From: a virus
Virus record (IMG/VR): IMGVR_UViG_3300042534_000434
Location: 1 to 23,726 of that record
Reading direction: 5' to 3' (one strand)
DNA: 23,726 nt
The stretch's first letter is position 1. The number at the start of each line of letters is the position of its first letter. The position numbers and the translations under genes were made by a program. Below the pieces are notes generated by a model. The model made no database searches. It had not been told where the DNA came from and saw only the letters and a program-made list of their open reading frames with translations. This document shows positions 21,569 through 23,726 of the stretch, one piece after another.

Positions 21569-22277
21569 CCTCACTGGTGCCGAAGTCGTAGTCACCGTGC
21601 CGCAAGATGCGAGCCAGGCGTGCATTGCGCAAGGCATCGGCATAGGTCATGCCGTTCTTCTTGTAGGCAGCGACGACCCGGTCCCACATCTCAGGCAGGG
21701 TGGCAGCTTCCTCCAGGATCTTGTCAGCTTTGACAGGGCCACAGCCCTTAAGGCCTGGGTACCCATCACTGGCATCACCGGTCAGGACTTGCCGCATCCA
21801 GTTCCTATCAGCAGTAACCCGGTCGATCAGTTCAATACCTTCCCCGGCCATGAGCCGGCACGGAACAGTGCGCAGGTCCTTGTCGATGGTCACCACGATG
21901 GGGTTGCTGTATTGCCCACCGGTAGCAAACAGGCCCATGAGGTCGTCAGCTTCCAAGCCAATGGCCGTGCGGCTTTCAAAGGTGACCTCAGCCCACAGCC
22001 TGATGTCACGCAGGCCCAGGGGTTTGCGCTTGCCGATGCGGTTGGCTTTGTAGTCATGGGCGACTGAGTGTCTGAAGGTGGGGTAGTCCGAGAAGCACAT
22101 GACCACAGCGTTGTCTTCGGTGATGGCACGCCAGCGGTCAATGCGGTGGGCGATGAAGTCTTTGACGTCGCCCTCTTCCAGGTGCAGGGTATGAATCCAT
22201 TCATCCCAGCGGATGTCGGCTTCGCATGCAGCGCATGCGGAATAGATCAGCCAGTCAGCGTCGATGAGCAGGGTCAT
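21501..22277 (-). CDS. 5'-3' exonuclease (T7 gp6-like, FEN family)
   Basis: 258 residues from the preferred ATG at 22277 (MTLLIDADWLIY). A longer start at 22325 would run into the upstream zinc-ribbon gene. Metal-binding acidic motifs are in family order: LIDADWLIY, FSDYPTFR, the DYKANR lysine/arginine helix, EADDLMG, VTIDKDL, and LTGDASDGYPGLKGCGPVKA, the last being the acidic plus helix-hairpin-helix DNA-binding part. The C-terminal LRHGDYDFGTSEVKLWDP matches the T7 gp6 end. In T7 it degrades host DNA and removes RNA primers and recombination intermediates. It is probably co-transcribed after the primase-helicase and zinc-ribbon genes; a CCCACC spacer without a Shine-Dalgarno site precedes the start. 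Confidence 0.93.
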   Translation of the reverse strand: MTLLIDADWLIYSACAACEADIRWDEWIHTLHLEEGDVKDFIAHRIDRWRAITEDNAVVMCFSDYPTFRHSVAHDYKANRIGKRKPLGLRDIRLWAEVTFESRTAIGLEADDLMGLFATGGQYSNPIVVTIDKDLRTVPCRLMAGEGIELIDRVTADRNWMRQVLTGDASDGYPGLKGCGPVKADKILEEAATLPEMWDRVVAAYKKNGMTYADALRNARLARILRHGDYDFGTSEVKLWDPDVDPAMKLESSTGRSD

Positions 22278-22284
22278 GGTGGGT

Positions 22285-22503
22285 TCAATAGAAGCGGACG
22301 TGTTGGTAGCCCTCGTTGCGGGCAAGGCCGGTACTGCCGCCCTTCTTTACCCAGCGCACGGACTTGTCTGGCATCTCCAGCTCCAGGGTGAACCAGGTGT
22401 AGCCGCACTCACGGCAGATGCGTTGTCGAAGGATGGTGTCTGGCTCTTCCCGCCTGGTTTGCAGGACTCTTGATGTGGGATGAGAGCAGCGGGCGCAGTT
22501 CAT
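22285..22503 (-). CDS. small zinc-ribbon protein, NrdR N-terminal-like
   Basis: 72 residues. Two CxxC pairs, C3/C6 and C30/C33, frame RVLQTRREEPDTILRQRICR and are followed by GYTWFTLE. This is the layout of the NrdR zinc ribbon (CxxC ... RRRxCxxCxxRFTTxE). NrdR represses ribonucleotide reductase genes, but its ATP-cone regulatory domain is absent here. The protein could bind DNA or RNA, or act as a replication accessory. It lies 6 bases after the primase-helicase stop and 7 bases before the exonuclease start, the slot that DNA polymerase fills in T7. Its start shows the same CCCACC-ATG context as the exonuclease. Confidence 0.78.
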   Translation of the reverse strand: MNCARCSHPTSRVLQTRREEPDTILRQRICRECGYTWFTLELEMPDKSVRWVKKGGSTGLARNEGYQHVRFY

Positions 22504-22509
22504 GGTGGG

Positions 22510-23726
22510 TCAGGAGAAGTAGGTGGAGATGGGCACGACCAGCCGGCCAGTGTCGGTGTCGTACAGCAGCTTGTCGCAGGGGCCAGTGGATCCAGAGAAC
22601 CGGTTCTTGAGCACCCGCAGCTGCAGCTCATTGCGCTCAGCGATGTCGCCTTGCTGGTTGCGTTCGGCGCCGATCACCATGTCCGACAGCTGGGCAATGG
22701 CATGGCTGCCACGCAGCTGGGACAAAGATGTCTGTGCCCCTTCCTCATGGCCGCGGCCTTCCGGTCGCTTGAGGTGAGACACCAGGATCAGGCCAACGCC
22801 TGTTTGTTCGACCACCTGCCTGAGCTTGGTGCAAGTGACGTCGATGGCACGTCGTTCATCGAGGTCAGCCAGTCCGCTGATGACGATGGTGAGGTGGTCA
22901 AGGATGACCAGGTCTGCGTTCTCTGCATCGGCCAAGTACCGGATCTTGTTGATCAGGTGCTCCGGGTCCATGGATCCGAAGTGGTCGTACAGGAAGCAGC
23001 GACCAGAGCTGAACACCCGGTCGAAGCCATCACGCAATTCATCCTCAGTGGCCAGGCCAGGGTCCAAGTGGATGGGCTTGCCCAGCTCAATGCCAACAAT
23101 GCCCTGCATGGTGCGCTTAACCGATTCCTCCAGGGCGATGTAGCCGACACGCAGACCCTGTCGCAAGAAGTGGTGAGCCACTTCCCTGCAGACGGAGGAC
23201 TTGCCTACCCCACTGCCAGCGCAGATGGTGGTCATCTCCCCTTTGCGGAAGCCATGGGTCATGCGGTTGAGCTGCGGCCAGGGGTATTGGCACACGGCTA
23301 CTGACCCGGGCTTGATCAGTTCATCCCACAGCTCGCTGGCATTGACGATGCCATCGGGTCTGGATGGCGTGGCCTTCCAAAGCAGGTCACGCAGCTGGTC
23401 GCCTTCACCAGCCACCAGCATCTCGTTGGCGTCCTTGCGTGGCAGCCGGCAGATGGCCACCTTGCCAAGGGGCAGGACGGCGAGGGCATCGGTCGATGCC
23501 TTCTGCCCTGGCTCGTCGCTGTCAAAGCACAGCACGATGCGGTTGAACTGGCTGAGCCATGAGGCATTGGCAGCCAGGTACTTCTTGGCGGACTGGGCGC
23601 CATTGGGCACGGACACCACGGGATAGCGGTTGCCTTGCACCTGGCTGACCGACATGCAGTCGATCTCCCCCTCGGTGACGACGACGAAGGCGCCACCGGA
23701 GTAGCCAATGCCTTGGCGCCATAGGT
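22510..23726 (-). CDS. DNA primase-helicase (T7 gp4-like), 5' truncated by the window
   Basis: The frame is open to the window edge: upstream of the first internal Met at 23655 it reads FVVVTEGEIDCMSV, the Toprim catalytic glutamate motif, so the zinc-binding and early primase parts lie outside. Next come LCFDSDEPGQKA (Toprim DxD), PRKDANEML, the helicase Walker A AGSGVGKSS (about 23220-23194), LEESVKRTMQGIVG, Walker B LVILDHLTIV, SHLKRPEGRGHEEG, LSQLRGSHAIAQLSD (motif H4) and ERNQQGD with the likely arginine finger. It unwinds DNA at the fork as a hexameric ring and makes primers. The T7 acidic C-terminal tail that contacts DNA polymerase is missing: the protein ends soon after the last helicase strand (VVPISTYFS). 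Confidence 0.95.
   Translation of the reverse strand, partial: LWRQGIGYSGGAFVVVTEGEIDCMSVSQVQGNRYPVVSVPNGAQSAKKYLAANASWLSQFNRIVLCFDSDEPGQKASTDALAVLPLGKVAICRLPRKDANEMLVAGEGDQLRDLLWKATPSRPDGIVNASELWDELIKPGSVAVCQYPWPQLNRMTHGFRKGEMTTICAGSGVGKSSVCREVAHHFLRQGLRVGYIALEESVKRTMQGIVGIELGKPIHLDPGLATEDELRDGFDRVFSSGRCFLYDHFGSMDPEHLINKIRYLADAENADLVILDHLTIVISGLADLDERRAIDVTCTKLRQVVEQTGVGLILVSHLKRPEGRGHEEGAQTSLSQLRGSHAIAQLSDMVIGAERNQQGDIAERNELQLRVLKNRFSGSTGPCDKLLYDTDTGRLVVPISTYFS

Noticed and set aside
22278-22325. Upstream start giving a 274-residue exonuclease
   Set aside because: The extra residues overlap the zinc-ribbon gene and do not resemble the family, whose proteins begin just before the LIDAD motif.
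1-23726. tRNA genes, CRISPR arrays, insertion sequences, integrase or attachment sites
   Set aside because: I looked for cloverleaf-like sequences, regularly spaced repeats, transposase motifs and recombinase motifs and saw none.

Overview
The window is part of a lytic, T7-like podovirus genome, GC-rich (about 60% or more by hand-counted samples) and most likely infecting a picocyanobacterium such as Synechococcus or Cyanobium. The virion genes follow the T7 order exactly: scaffold, major capsid, tail tubular A and B, gp13, gp14, gp15 and gp16 equivalents, then tail fibre. The cyanobacterial host is inferred from the downstream fibre proteins and small ORFs, which resemble families I associate with cyanophages. 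No integrase, tRNA, CRISPR, insertion sequence or photosynthesis gene is visible.

Layout. 1-539 is the 3' end of the scaffold gene, followed by a strong terminator. 540-711 is a regulatory gap before the capsid gene (712-1695), which is itself followed by a GC-rich hairpin. 1748-5002 encodes the tail tube and nozzle proteins. 4999-15613 encodes the four ejected or inner-core proteins, ending in a 2,223-residue gp16-like giant. 15620-20185 is a tail-fibre and receptor-binding cassette whose genes have AT-richer centres and strongly Shine-Dalgarno-coupled, overlapping junctions. 20205-21568 is a run of very small genes: basic, membrane and hypothetical proteins, including a possible -1 frameshift gene. 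21501-23726 lies on the opposite strand and carries a 5'-3' exonuclease, a small zinc ribbon and the C-terminal part of a T7 gp4-type primase-helicase. The replication genes therefore converge on the late genes, unlike T7 itself, where everything is on one strand. The two transcription units overlap by 68 bp in coding sequence with no visible terminator.

How the genes work together. Scaffold and capsid proteins build the shell; tail tubular A/B and the fibres form the tail. The gp14-gp15-gp16 equivalents would leave the capsid at infection and form the channel through the host envelope. Here the peptidoglycan-cutting domain sits at the C-terminus of the gp15 equivalent as a GH73-like glucosaminidase. 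The gp16 equivalent instead carries a ParB-like domain and an HExxH metallopeptidase-like domain, which makes it look like a polyvalent protein delivered with the DNA. The minus-strand genes serve DNA replication and host DNA breakdown. Terminase, portal, DNA polymerase and RNA polymerase must lie outside the window if present.

Most notable points: the polyvalent gp16 protein, the candidate A AAA AAG frameshift that would join a membrane segment to a 74-residue extension, and the modular tail-fibre cassette with a relic 13-codon ORF.
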